From Didymodactylos carnosus (taxonomy: Eukaryota; Rotifera; Eurotatoria; Philodinida; Philodinidae), in NCBI GenBank assembly GCA_905250885.1, contig CAJNOQ010003425.1, positions 1 to 20,297 on the forward strand: a stretch of 20,297 nt of DNA. The letters run 5' to 3'. A model generated the notes under the pieces. It searched no databases and was not told the DNA's origin. It worked only from the letters and a program-made list of their open reading frames with translations. Position numbers and translations under genes: made by a program. Below are positions 19,764-20,297 of the stretch, one piece after another. Every line of letters starts with the position of its first letter. The stretch's first letter is position 1.

Positions 19764-20297
19764 CTTCCTTCCACTAATAATTGGAATGAAACTAAAAGAA
19801 TGAAAAAAGAAAAAAACATGTTTTTTTCTGCTGTCAAATACCCAAACTACTAAGTGATAAAAATAATCAAGAAATCTCTATTAGAAATTTTTCAGTTATA
19901 AGCAAGTCTTCCAAAGACTCTTCTAATACTCTGTCTCCGAAAAAGATATTTAAACTTATTTTGGCATGAAAAAACGTCTTCTAGTATTCTCTCTCAACTG
20001 ACCAAAGTTGCAGGTTTTCGTCTCTTTTCAATAAAAGTTATTCAAAAGTCATCCGCTGTCACTATATTTTGACGCGCCTTTTCTCCTTCATATCAAAGCA
20101 TTTTCAAGGTAATATCGTTAGAAAATTAGATACTTTTTCCGCGCTGCACCAAATTAGGTAAAAATTGGGCGCTACCCACTGAAAAAAATAATCAAAATTC
20201 ATGCAGGATCCCGCAGGACTTTGCGCAGGATCCCGCGGGTTATCGGTATTAAAATATCTGGCGATGTTTCTTACCTTTACGCAGGATTTTTATACTG
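19764..20297. other. Upstream flank of the protease homologue, with a GCAGGATCC repeat at the edge
   Basis: No gene is seen. This AT-rich stretch would contain the promoter of the minus-strand protease homologue, but no element could be assigned. At 20200-20275 the word GCAGGATCCCGC occurs twice, with a third GCAGGAT at 20281. This looks like the start of a repeat cut by the window edge. Confidence 0.4.

Noticed and set aside
1..20297. CRISPR array, bacterial operon or phage features
   Set aside because: No regularly spaced identical repeats and no prokaryotic gene organisation; spliced genes and poly(A) signals point to a eukaryote.

Overview
The window is eukaryotic and almost certainly from an animal. 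It is AT-rich and gene-poor, the genes are split by canonical GT-AG introns (most 55-78 bp), and the non-coding DNA is crowded with small non-autonomous transposons and degraded retroelement pieces. A small-genome invertebrate such as a bdelloid rotifer would fit, but nothing seen here proves the lineage.

Left half (1646-9573, + strand): a pancreatic-lipase-family gene, reconstructed as 11 coding exons that join in phase into 460 residues plus a stop. Only the first exon (start codon and signal peptide) was not found. The Ser-Asp-His triad, the lid cysteines and a C-terminal PLAT-like domain are all present. Three introns are enlarged. A 3.7 kb intron carries a palindrome-rich foldback element. 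A 709 bp intron carries a hAT-like MITE with an 8-bp target duplication. A 1654 bp intron carries a 1.6 kb piggyBac-like foldback element flanked by TTAA; removing it leaves a 57-bp intron. Upstream of the gene (127-1175) is a second set of nested inverted-repeat elements.

Middle (about 9600-14260): 4.7 kb with no convincing gene. It holds a cluster of GTCGAA dyads, one weak exon candidate, a degenerate tRNA-like segment and a 21-bp perfect hairpin.

Right half (14264-19643, - strand genes): an S1-family serine protease homologue. The full copy (about 18540-19643) has an N-terminal membrane anchor, a Thr-rich stalk, a poly-basic activation site and an S1 domain. Its catalytic His is Ser and its catalytic Ser is Asn, so it should be catalytically dead. 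A 1205-bp, almost identical copy of its 3' part lies 4002 bp to the left (14264-15468) and is 5'-truncated. Beside that is a diverged fragment of a third paralogue (about 15490-15685). Between the copies lies a decayed LTR-retrotransposon gag-protease remnant (about 16000-18260), interrupted by a 648-bp hAT-like MITE with an 8-bp target duplication.

The lipase and the protease homologue show no functional link beyond proximity. The lipase would be secreted and digestive or lipid-processing; the protease homologue would be a membrane-anchored or shed binding or regulatory protein. All comparisons were made by eye, without alignment or database searches.
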